From positions 120,820 to 184,819 of the forward strand of contig NZ_MPOH02000020.1 in the NCBI RefSeq assembly GCF_001896135.2: a DNA stretch of 64,000 nt. The letters run 5' to 3'. Below are positions 16,842 through 24,106 of this stretch, piece by piece. The DNA is from Streptomyces phaeoluteigriseus (GTDB lineage Bacteria; Actinomycetota; Actinomycetes; Streptomycetales; Streptomycetaceae). The notes beneath the pieces were generated by a model. That model was given only the letters and a program-made list of their open reading frames with translations. It was not told the origin of the DNA and made no database searches. A program made the position numbers and the translations under genes. How positions within the stretch are numbered: position 1 is the stretch's first letter; each line of letters begins with the position of its first letter.

Positions 16842-17102
16842 TCACACGAGGACGTGGTCGACGAAGCACCAGCGCCAGTTCTCTCCCGGTTCGAACGTCC
16901 GCATGATCGGATGGCCCGAGTCCTTGTGGTGTTCTGTGGCGTGTCGGCCCGGCGACGAGTCGCAGCACCCGACGTGCCCGCACGTCAGACACAGCCGTAG
17001 TTGAACCGGGTGGGTGCCGTCCCGCAGGCACTCCGGACACGTCTCGCCCAGCGGGACGGGTTCGGGGTGCGGCAGCGCGTCGGCGTGCGTGCACTGTTTC
17101 AT
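16842..17102 (-). CDS. UBP-type zinc-finger protein
   Basis: An 86-residue protein made almost entirely of a UBP-type (ZnF-UBP) zinc finger. It contains TCPECLRDG, LRLCLTCGHVGCCD, then HATEHHKDSGHPIMRTF and WRWCFVDH, giving about seven Cys and several His in the order that chelates zinc in ubiquitin-binding fingers. In eukaryotes this fold grips the ubiquitin C-terminus; bacterial single-domain versions are common in actinobacteria with no settled role. It is divergent from the Na+/H+ antiporter with a 60-bp gap, implying shared control. Confidence 0.87.
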   Translation of the reverse strand: MKQCTHADALPHPEPVPLGETCPECLRDGTHPVQLRLCLTCGHVGCCDSSPGRHATEHHKDSGHPIMRTFEPGENWRWCFVDHVLV

Positions 17103-17162
17103 GATTGCCAGATTACGACGGTCGTGCGGACGACCGCGCAGAAAGACGAGGGCGGGCGGGAC

Positions 17163-18761
17163 ATGGACGTGATGCCACTGCTGTTGCTGGTGGCGGGCAG
17201 CGCGGCGATCGCCTCGGCGGCCCGGCGCACACCGGTGCCGGCACCGCTGCTGCTGGTCGCCGTCGGCCTGGCCGTCTCGTACGTCCCCGGCGTCCCGGAC
17301 TACACCCTCGACCCAGACGTCGTCCTGCCGCTCCTGCTGCCCCCGCTGCTGTACACCTCCGCCACCGACAGCTCCTATCTGGACCTGAGGGCACAGCTGC
17401 GGCCCGTGGCGCTGCTGTCGGTCGGCTACGTCCTCTTCGCGACGCTCGCCGTCGGCTGGGCCGCCTATCTCATCATCCCGGGACTGCCGCTGACCGCGGC
17501 GCTGGTGCTGGGCGCGGTGGTGGCGCCGCCCGACGCGGTCGCGGCGACGGCGGTGGCGCGCAAGGTCGGCCTGCCGTCGAAGGTGACCACGATCCTCCAG
17601 GGCGAGTCCCTGCTCAACGACGCGACCGCGATCACCGCCTACAAGGTGGCCCTCGCGGTCGTCGTCGGAGAGGGCGCGTCCTGGGCCGGCGGGATCGAGG
17701 AGTTCCTGGTGGCGGCGGTCGGCGGCACCGCCGTGGGCCTGCTCCTGATGGCCCCGCTGCACTGGCTGCGGACCCGCCTGAAGGAGGCGCTCCTCAAGAA
17801 CACGCTGTCCCTCCTCATCCCGTTCGTCGCGTACGCCACCGCCGAGCAGATCCACGCCTCGGGGGTCATCGCCGTGGTCGTGGTCGCCCTCTACCTAGGC
17901 CACCGCGCGTGGGAGGTCGACTTCGCCACCCGGCTCCAGGAGGAGGCGGTGTGGAAGATGGTCGCCTTCGTCCTGGAGTCGGCGGTCTTCGCCCTCATCG
18001 GCCTGCAGCTCCAGATCGTCCTGAGGGGCCTCGGCGACTACGAGGGCCGGGACGCCGCCTGGTACGCGGTCGCCCTCTTCCTCGTGGTCGTCGTGGTCCG
18101 CTTCCTGTGGGTCTACCCGGCGACCTTCCTGCCCCGGCTGCTGTCGGCACGCATCCGCGCGCGCGAGGAGAACCCCACGTGGCGGGGGCCGATCGTCATC
18201 GGCTGGGCCGGCATGCGCGGAGTCGTCTCGCTCGCCATCGCGTTCTCCATCCCGCTCACCGTGGACCACGGCGAGGGGCCCTTCCCGCACCGCAACCTGA
18301 TCCTCTTCCTGACCTTCACCACCGTCATCGGCACGCTGGTCGTGCAGGGCCTGACCCTGCCCCCGCTGATCCGCCTGCTCAAGTTCCCCGAGGCCGAACC
18401 GCAGGCCGCGACGCTCGCCGAGGCCAACGCGCAGGCCCAGGCGTCCCGGGCCGCCGAGCATCGGTTGGAGGAACTGCTGTCCGACGAACGCAACGCCCTA
18501 CCCACGCCACTGGCCGACCGCCTGCGCAACGTCCTCGAACGCCGCCGCAACGCCGTCTGGGAGCGCCTCGGCCAGGTCAACCCGGTCACCGGAGAGACCG
18601 CCGACGACACCTACCGCCGCCTGTCCCGAGAGATGATCAGTGCCGAGCGCGAGGTCTTCGTGCGTCTGCGCGACGCCCGCCACATCGACGACGAGATGCT
18701 GCGCACGCTGCTGCGCAGACTGGACCTGGAGGAGGCCGCGGCCTACCGGGAGGCCGGCTAG
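17163..18761 (+). CDS. Na+/H+ antiporter (CPA1/NhaP type)
   Basis: A 532-residue monovalent cation:proton antiporter. About 12 transmembrane segments fill residues 1-400, and the ion-binding signature region VVAPPDAVAATAVARKVGLP (about 120-139) and GESLLNDATAITAYK (about 148) are those of the CPA1 NhaP/SOS1 branch. A cytoplasmic C-terminal tail of about 120 residues, rich in Arg/Glu and predicted helical (LERRRNAVWERLGQVN), probably regulates transport. ATG 17163 follows a GA-rich ribosome-binding site. Neighbourhood with sigH (osmotic stress) fits a role in sodium/pH homeostasis, but that link is inference. Confidence 0.92.
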   Translation: MDVMPLLLLVAGSAAIASAARRTPVPAPLLLVAVGLAVSYVPGVPDYTLDPDVVLPLLLPPLLYTSATDSSYLDLRAQLRPVALLSVGYVLFATLAVGWAAYLIIPGLPLTAALVLGAVVAPPDAVAATAVARKVGLPSKVTTILQGESLLNDATAITAYKVALAVVVGEGASWAGGIEEFLVAAVGGTAVGLLLMAPLHWLRTRLKEALLKNTLSLLIPFVAYATAEQIHASGVIAVVVVALYLGHRAWEVDFATRLQEEAVWKMVAFVLESAVFALIGLQLQIVLRGLGDYEGRDAAWYAVALFLVVVVVRFLWVYPATFLPRLLSARIRAREENPTWRGPIVIGWAGMRGVVSLAIAFSIPLTVDHGEGPFPHRNLILFLTFTTVIGTLVVQGLTLPPLIRLLKFPEAEPQAATLAEANAQAQASRAAEHRLEELLSDERNALPTPLADRLRNVLERRRNAVWERLGQVNPVTGETADDTYRRLSREMISAEREVFVRLRDARHIDDEMLRTLLRRLDLEEAAAYREAG

Positions 18762-18773
18762 CGGAGCCTCTTC

Positions 18774-18827
18774 GCCCGCCGGAGCCCGGAGCCCGGAGCC
18801 CGGAGGCACGCGCACGCGCGGGCGGGC
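18774..18827. terminator. Hairpin with a 7-bp repeat between convergent genes
   Basis: GCCCGCC (18774-18780) pairs with GGCGGGC (18821-18827) across a loop holding CGGAGCC repeated three to four times (about 18779-18804). It lies between the antiporter and the PLP-enzyme genes, both of which end here. Confidence 0.45.
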
Positions 18828-18828
18828 T

Positions 18829-19740
18829 TCAGGGGGTGAAGGGCGCTCCCGTCACCACCGCCGCGAGCCGCGTCCCGTGCGGGAACGCGCCCTCCTCGGC
18901 GAGGGCGACAAGTGCGTACAGCGACTTGGCGACATAGAGACGCTCGACCGGCAGGCCGTGCCGCCCTTCGAAGTCCCGCGCGAACTCCTCGAGGGCGGGG
19001 GTGGTGCGGGCGTACCCGCCGAAGTGGAAGCGCTCGTCCAGCTGCCAGTCGCCCACCGGGCCGCCGAAGGCCTCCGTCTGCAGGGCCCGTATGCCGTCTC
19101 CGAGGAACCCGCCCCTGAGGACCGGTATACCGAGGGCTCGCCTGCCGGGGCCCAGTCCGGCGGCGAGGCCCGCGAGGGTGCCGCCGGTGCCGCAGGCGAG
19201 GGCCACGACGTCGGCGTGGTCGCGCAGTTCCTCGCCGAGGGCCCGGCAGCCGCGGACGGCCGCCGCGTTGCTGCCGCCCTCGGGCACCACGTACGCGTCC
19301 TCGGCGTCCGCGTCGCGCAGGACCACCGCCAGGGTGCCGGGGTCCGTCTTGCGTCGGTAGGTCGCCCGGTCGACGAAGCGCAGCCGCATGCCGTCGGCCG
19401 CGCAGCGGGTCAGGGAGGGGTTGAGCGGGCGGTCCGCCAGTTCGTCGCCGCGCACCACCCCGATCGTGGGCAGACCCAGCAGACGGCCGGCGGCGGCCGT
19501 GGCCCGCAGATGGTTGGAGTAGGCGCCCCCGAACGTCACGACGGGCCGTCCCGCCGCCGCCTCCAGGTTCGGCACGAGCTTGCGCCACTTGTTGCCGATC
19601 AGCTCCGGATGGATCAGGTCGTCCCGCTTGAGCAGCAGCCGTACGCCGTGTCGCGTGAACCGCTCGTCGGTCACCTCCTCCAGCGGCGAGGGCAACCGGG
19701 GGCGCAGGGCCGCGGAGTCGAACGGAACGGGGCGGGTCAC
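18829..19740 (-). CDS. PLP-dependent enzyme, ACC deaminase / D-cysteine desulfhydrase family
   Basis: A 303-residue fold-type II pyridoxal-phosphate enzyme. The Schiff-base lysine lies in ELIGNKWRKLV near residue 47, the substrate-carboxylate loop in FGGAYSNHLRA near 70, and the phosphate-binding loop in ACGTGGTLAGLAAGL. This places it with 1-aminocyclopropane-1-carboxylate deaminase and D-cysteine desulfhydrase. Residues separating the two were not resolved, and D-cysteine desulfhydrase is the more frequent true activity in such bacterial proteins. GTG 19740 is preferred over upstream starts because VTRPVPFDSAALRPRL matches the family N-terminus. It is divergent from eshA, with repeated operator-like motifs between. 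Confidence 0.82.
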   Translation of the reverse strand: MTRPVPFDSAALRPRLPSPLEEVTDERFTRHGVRLLLKRDDLIHPELIGNKWRKLVPNLEAAAGRPVVTFGGAYSNHLRATAAAGRLLGLPTIGVVRGDELADRPLNPSLTRCAADGMRLRFVDRATYRRKTDPGTLAVVLRDADAEDAYVVPEGGSNAAAVRGCRALGEELRDHADVVALACGTGGTLAGLAAGLGPGRRALGIPVLRGGFLGDGIRALQTEAFGGPVGDWQLDERFHFGGYARTTPALEEFARDFEGRHGLPVERLYVAKSLYALVALAEEGAFPHGTRLAAVVTGAPFTP

Positions 19741-19751
19741 CCCGCCATTGT

Positions 19752-19865
19752 CGAACACCGTTCGTGCCAAAAACTCGCCGTGCCCACACCACCGTTGATC
19801 CATTCCCGCTCTTTCGGGTAATGGCACGAACACACTGAGTGATGGAAGGCTGTTCGTGAGAACAG
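19752..19865. promoter_or_regulatory. Repeated GTTCGTG/CACGAAC motifs in the eshA divergent promoter region
   Basis: GTTCGTG occurs three times in 115 bp. GTTCGTGCCA at 19760-19769 and its exact inverse TGGCACGAAC at 19822-19831 form a perfect 10-bp inverted pair. TGTTCGTG at 19851-19858 is the exact inverse of CACGAACA at 19825-19832. Local dyads CGAAC-acc-GTTCG (19752-19764) and CTGTTC-gtga-GAACAG (19850-19865) add to this. The layout suggests a dimeric regulator binding several sites, possibly with looping. Confidence 0.65.
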
Positions 19866-19914
19866 TGCAGCGGCGCAGAACGGCGCCGGTGCATCACCGG
19901 GAGGGCATTTCTCT

Positions 19915-21321
19915 ATGTCGGTAGGCGAAGAAGTCCGCGCTGAGCAGGGCAAGCCCCAGCAGAGCCTCGGCACCGCGGCCGCGCGGAACCTGGCCACCAC
20001 CACCAAGTCCGTACCGCAGATGCAGGCGATCAGCTCGCGCTGGTTGCTGCGGAACCTGCCCTGGGTCGACGTGCAGGGCGGTACATACCGGGTGAACCGG
20101 CGGCTGACGTACGCCGTCGGTGACGGCCGCATCACCTTCATCAAGACCGGCGACCGCGTCGAGGTCATCCCCGCGGAGCTGAGCGAACTGCCCGCACTGC
20201 GGTCGTACGAGGACGAGGAGGTGCTCTCGGAACTGGCCTCCCGCTGCCGCCAGCAGGAGTACGCGCCGGGCGAACTGGTCGCCCCCTTCGGCAGCCAGAC
20301 CGATGAGGTCTACCTCCTCGCGCACGGCAGGGTCGAGAAGGTCGGCACCGGCCCCTACGGCGACGACCAGGTCCTCGGAGTCCTCGCCGACGGCGCCTAC
20401 CTCGGCGACCAGGGGCTGCTCGACCCGGACGCCATCTGGGAGTACACCGCCCGCGCGGTCACCACCTGCACCGTGCTGATCCTGTCCCGCCAGGACTTCG
20501 AGCAGGTCGCCGAGCGTGCCGATTCACTGGCCGAACACCTCCGCGGCCTGCGCTCGATCCCCGAGCAGTCGACCAACCGCTACGGCGAGAAGGCAGTCGC
20601 CCTGGCCTCGGGCCACGCCGGCGAGCCGGACATCCCGCACACCTTCGTGGACTACGACGCCCGGCCGCGCGAGTACGAACTGAGCATCGCCCAGACCGTC
20701 CTGCGCATCCACTCGCGCGTGGCCGACCTGTACAACCAGCCGATGAACCAGACCGAGCAGCAGCTGAGGCTGACGGTCGAGGCGTTGAAGGAGCGCCAGG
20801 AGCACGAACTGGTCAACAACCGCGAGTTCGGCCTGCTCCACAACTGCGAGTACGACCAGCGGATCCAGCCGCACGACGGCGTTCCCGGCCCGGACGACCT
20901 GGACGAGCTGCTCAGCCGTCGGCGCGGCACCAAGATGCTCCTCGCCCACCCGCGCGCGATCGCCGCGATCGGCCGCGAACTCAACAGGCGGGGGCTCGTC
21001 CCCGAGACGATCGACGTCGCCGGCAACCGGATCCCCACCTGGCGGGGCGTTCCGATCTACCCGTGCAACAAGATCCCGGTGACCGAGGCCCGCACCAGCT
21101 CGATCATCGCCCTGCGTCTCGGCCAGGAGGACCAGGGCGTCATCGGTCTGCGCCAGTCCGGCATCCCGGACGAGATCGAGCCGAGCCTGTCCGTGCGGTT
21201 CATGGGCATCAACGAACAGGCCATCATCAAGTACCTGGTCACGGCCTACTACTCGGCGGCGGTGCTGGTCCCGGACGCGCTGGGTGTCCTGGAGAACGTC
21301 GAGATCGGCCGCTGGCAGTGA
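19915..21321 (+). CDS. eshA: EshA, encapsulin shell protein (family 2B) with cyclic-nucleotide-binding-like domain
   Basis: A 468-residue protein of the EshA/SrpI type. Residues 1-85 form the N-terminal arm, about 90-205 a cyclic-nucleotide-binding-like domain (ELVAPFGSQTDEVYLLAHGR, LGVLADGAYLGDQGLL), and about 225-468 the HK97-fold shell domain (HTFVDYDARPREYELSIAQ; RLGQEDQGVIGLRQSG; ending VLENVEIGRW). Family 2B encapsulins assemble into roughly 25-nm protein compartments. EshA has been linked to aerial growth, ppGpp accumulation and antibiotic production in streptomycetes. A GGGAGGG ribosome-binding site is 10 nt before ATG. The next gene, a polyprenyl synthase, is a recognised cargo class for this encapsulin family. 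The phosphate-binding cassette of the nucleotide domain looks degenerate. Confidence 0.93.
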   Translation: MSVGEEVRAEQGKPQQSLGTAAARNLATTTKSVPQMQAISSRWLLRNLPWVDVQGGTYRVNRRLTYAVGDGRITFIKTGDRVEVIPAELSELPALRSYEDEEVLSELASRCRQQEYAPGELVAPFGSQTDEVYLLAHGRVEKVGTGPYGDDQVLGVLADGAYLGDQGLLDPDAIWEYTARAVTTCTVLILSRQDFEQVAERADSLAEHLRGLRSIPEQSTNRYGEKAVALASGHAGEPDIPHTFVDYDARPREYELSIAQTVLRIHSRVADLYNQPMNQTEQQLRLTVEALKERQEHELVNNREFGLLHNCEYDQRIQPHDGVPGPDDLDELLSRRRGTKMLLAHPRAIAAIGRELNRRGLVPETIDVAGNRIPTWRGVPIYPCNKIPVTEARTSSIIALRLGQEDQGVIGLRQSGIPDEIEPSLSVRFMGINEQAIIKYLVTAYYSAAVLVPDALGVLENVEIGRWQ

Positions 21322-21345
21322 CCTCACGCGTGCGGACGCCGTGTC

Positions 21346-21379
21346 CCCACCCGCCCGGGTGGGTACACCCAGGGGGTAC
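21346..21379 (+). promoter_or_regulatory. Hairpin and possible SigB-type promoter between eshA and the prenyl synthase gene
   Basis: CCCACCC/GGGTGGG (21346-21352, 21357-21363) forms a tight hairpin 25 bases after the eshA stop. The same stretch holds GTGT-N16-GGGTAC (from 21341, ending 21366), a loose match to SigB-type promoters, and a second GGGTAC at 21374-21379. The two genes may be one attenuated operon, or the second may have an extra stress promoter. Confidence 0.4.
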
Positions 21380-21433
21380 GCGCCCGGTGGCCGCGCAACC
21401 GCCGCCGTACGCGGACGCGGCGAGGGGGACTCG

Positions 21434-22560
21434 ATGACCGAGTACGTGACGCGGACCAGACCGCGCCCCGGTGAGGCGCGGGAGGGGGAAAGGGGCATCC
21501 CGAGTCAGACCCACGGCGGCCCCGGGGTGCCCGACGGGCAGGAGGCGGCGGCGATCCTGGAGGAGACCAGGGGGTCCGTCGACCCCGCGCTCCGTGCCGC
21601 CCTCGACTCGCTGCCCGGTTCGTTACGGCGGATCTCGCGCTACCACTTCGGCTGGGAGCACGCGGACGGTACGCCGGCAGCGGGCAACGCGGGCAAGGCG
21701 ATCCGGCCCGCTCTGGTGCTCGCCGCGGCCACCGCGCTCGGCGGCCCGGCCGCCCGGACGGCGGCCCTCCCGGCCGCCGCCGCCGTCGAACTGGTCCACA
21801 ACTTCACGCTGTTGCACGACGACGTGATGGACCGGGACACCACCCGCCGGCACCGCCCCACCGCCTGGACGGTCTTCGGCGACGCCGACGCCATCCTCGC
21901 CGGGGACGCCCTCCAGGCGCTCGCCCTGGGCATGCTCGCCGCAGACCCGCATCCGGCGTCGGCGGCCGCCGCCGCCCGGCTTGCGGCCTGCGTGGTCGAG
22001 CTGTGCGCCGGCCAGCACTCGGACACCGCCATGGAGAGGCGGGGCCCGGCCGAGGTCACCCTCGACGAGGTGCTCGCCATGGCCGAGGCCAAGACGGGCG
22101 CGCTCCTGGGCTGTGCCTGCGCGCTCGGCGCGTTGTACGCGGGGCCCCCGAGGAGGACGTCGAGGCACTGGACGCGTTCGGCCGTGAGGCCGGGCTCGCC
22201 TTCCAGCTCATCGACGACGTGATCGGCATATGGGGGGACCCGCGGCACACCGGCAAACCGGCCGGTGCCGACCTGGTCGCCCGCAAGAAGTCCCTGCCGG
22301 TGGTCGCCGCGCTCGGCTCGGGCACCCCGGCCGCCACGGAACTGGCCGAGCTGTACGCGCTCCCCCGCGAGCAGGGGGACGACGACGTGGAGCGCATGAC
22401 GGTGGCCGTCGAACGGGCGGGCGGCCGGGAATGGGCCCAGGAGCAGGCGGCCGACCGCATGGCCCGGGCGATGTCCGAGCTGGCCCGCGCCATCCCGGAC
22501 CCGGAAGCGGCGGGCGGCCTGCTGTCCCTGGCCGAGTTCGTGACGCGTCGCAGCACCTGA
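21434..22560 (+). CDS. Polyprenyl diphosphate synthase, candidate encapsulin cargo (frameshifted in this sequence)
   Basis: A trans-isoprenyl diphosphate synthase of about 375 residues once repaired. It condenses isopentenyl diphosphate with an allylic diphosphate. The first aspartate-rich motif is LLHDDVMDRDTTRRHRPTAW, and the second is QLIDDVIGIWGD. Substrate-contact GKAIRPAL precedes them. The frame breaks at 22141-22149, a run of four G and five C where one missing G restores ALYAGAPEEDVEALDAFG. ATG 21434 has GAGGGGGA just upstream. The first 45 residues or so are hydrophilic, Gly/Pro/Arg-rich and probably disordered, the kind of extension that targets cargo into family 2B encapsulins. 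It lies 112 bp after eshA. Chain length of the product cannot be told. Confidence 0.87.
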
Positions 22561-22660
22561 GGAAGGCGCACTCCAGGCCGGCAGCCCTTCCTCCCGAATT
22601 CCCCGGACCTCCGGGGGCCGTGCGGCTCCTGACGCCGTACGGCCCCTGGGGGACCGGCCC

Positions 22661-22699
22661 GGCGGGTCCCGCACCTCCCCACGGCGTGCGGGACCCGCC
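22661..22699 (+). terminator. Strong terminator after the eshA/prenyl synthase pair
   Basis: A perfect 13-bp stem (22661-22673 with 22687-22699) with a 13-nt loop, 100 bases beyond the prenyl synthase stop. The rest of 22561-22864 shows no gene I can support. Confidence 0.7.
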
Positions 22700-22864
22700 T
22701 CTTCGCGTCCCTGGACAGCCAGGGAGTCCAGGGCGCCATGGGCCGCCTCGGGGGCCACCAGGTTGCCCGCTCCGGGTCCGACCATGCGGAACCTTGCCTC
22801 CCACTTGCCTCACCTCTCCCGGAAGTCCGGGAAACACCTTGCAATCACTACACTTGAAGTACTA

Positions 22865-22876
22865 CAACTGGAGTTG
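22865..22876. promoter_or_regulatory. Inverted repeat CAACT-gg-AGTTG before the RibD-like gene
   Basis: A 12-bp dyad 30 bp upstream of the probable TTG start, within an AT-richer patch (22836-22882) that also contains CACTTGAAGT. It is a likely promoter/operator for the reductase; the regulator is unknown. Confidence 0.45.
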
Positions 22877-22906
22877 TTCGATTCCGACCCGCGGAAAGAG
22901 ACCGGC

Positions 22907-23488
22907 TTGCGAAAGCTCACCTACTACGTCGCCTGCTCCATCGACGGCTTCATCGCGGACCCTCAGGGCGACGCCTCGTCGATGTTCGCGTTCCTGGACG
23001 AGGAGTTCCTCGGCTACCTCGCCTCGGCGTATCCCGACACGATCCCGGCCCAGGGCCGTGAGCCGATGGGCCTGAAGGACGCCGAGAACCCGAACTTCGA
23101 CAGCGTCATCCAGGGCCGGGCCAGCTACCAGCTCGCCCTGGACGCCGGTATCACCAGCCCCTACGGTCACCTGCGCGAGTTCGTCGCCTCCCGCACCCTC
23201 GGCGCCTCGCCCGACCCGAACGTCGAGGTCATCGACGGTGACCTGGTCGCCCGGGTCCGTCGGCTCAAGGCCGAGGACAGCAAGCTCGGCATCTGGCTCT
23301 GCGGAGGCTCGCGCGTCGCCGGCGCACTGCTCGACGAGATCGACGAACTCGTCATCAAGACCTACCCGCAGGTCTACGGCTCCGGCCTGCCGATGTTCGG
23401 CGCCGACTTCTCCGTGACCGACTTCGGCCTGGAGTCCGTGCGCACCTTCTCCAACGGAGTCCTCGTCCGCACCTACGCGCGGAAGTGA
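22907..23488 (+). CDS. Dihydrofolate reductase family protein (RibD C-terminal domain)
   Basis: A 193-residue protein of the RibD_C/DHFR-like superfamily of NADPH-dependent reductases. It opens RKLTYYVACSIDGFIADPQG, the typical first strand and loop, and contains NPNFDSVIQGRASYQLAL, GIWLCGGSRVAGALLDEIDE and VYGSGLPMFG, all family landmarks. A TTG start at 22907 is chosen because GGAAAGAG lies 6 nt upstream and it begins exactly at the conserved beta strand. Longer readings add sequence foreign to the family. Such stand-alone proteins are common in actinobacteria with unknown substrates. Confidence 0.83.
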   Translation: MRKLTYYVACSIDGFIADPQGDASSMFAFLDEEFLGYLASAYPDTIPAQGREPMGLKDAENPNFDSVIQGRASYQLALDAGITSPYGHLREFVASRTLGASPDPNVEVIDGDLVARVRRLKAEDSKLGIWLCGGSRVAGALLDEIDELVIKTYPQVYGSGLPMFGADFSVTDFGLESVRTFSNGVLVRTYARK

Positions 23489-23509
23489 CCACCGGCCTAC
23501 CCTGAGGAC

Positions 23510-23803
23510 ATGGACAGGGAAAAGCACGTCTGTCCCGCCTGTGGGCAGAGCGTGGACACGGTGGTCCGGCGCCACAAGACGCTGGGCGCGTGGGTACCGC
23601 GCTGGGCGGCGGGTCCGTGCCACAACCCCGACTGCGAGGCGTACGTCGAGCCCGGCAGTGAACAGCACGGCCACACCGAGCACTCCGAGCACTCCGAGCA
23701 CGCCCAGGGCACCGAGTACCCCGGACAGCACGGCCGCGCCTCCGAGGCCGAGTCGCCGGAGCGCGCCGACGAGCCCGGCGCCCCCACCGCCCCGGCCTCC
23801 TGA
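23510..23803 (+). CDS. Small protein with zinc-ribbon-like N-terminus and His/Glu-rich repeats
   Basis: A 97-residue protein I do not recognise by name. Residues 1-45 carry HVCPACGQSVDTV and PCHNPDCEAY, four cysteines in two CxxC-like/CxxxxC pairs that could bind zinc. The second half is low-complexity with HGHTEHSEHSEHAQG, a short His/Glu repeat that may bind metal. ATG 23510 has a GAGG ribosome-binding site and follows the reductase stop by 21 bases, so the two may be cotranscribed. GC skew by codon position supports a real gene. Confidence 0.65.
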   Translation: MDREKHVCPACGQSVDTVVRRHKTLGAWVPRWAAGPCHNPDCEAYVEPGSEQHGHTEHSEHSEHAQGTEYPGQHGRASEAESPERADEPGAPTAPAS

Positions 23804-24106
23804 CGCCCGTCGGGCCGGACCGGCGTGGTCGCATGGCCGAACGGGGAGGGGTGGACAAGGCGGATGCCCGAGGGCGTCGTCGCAGGGGCCGGCGGTGGGC
23901 CGCCGTAGGGGCGCTGACGGCTGTCGGCGGGGGCGGGCTCACACTGCGGCTGCGGGCCGCCGCAACCGCCCGCCCGGCACGGGGACGAGGTGCCCGCTCC
24001 GCTGCTGGAGATCGACGCGGACGACCTCTCCGGGTGCCCGACGCCGGCAGCGGCCGCCGACGACCCCACGACTCGTCCAGTGCCTGTGCACCGAAGCCGT
24101 GGCTCC
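23804..24106. other. Gene-free interval with no assignable content
   Basis: Several overlapping open frames cross this 303-bp stretch, such as one from ATG 23833 with an Arg-rich sequence. None has a convincing ribosome-binding site, conserved motif or family length. It may hold a decayed gene or only the ends of its neighbours. Confidence 0.4.
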
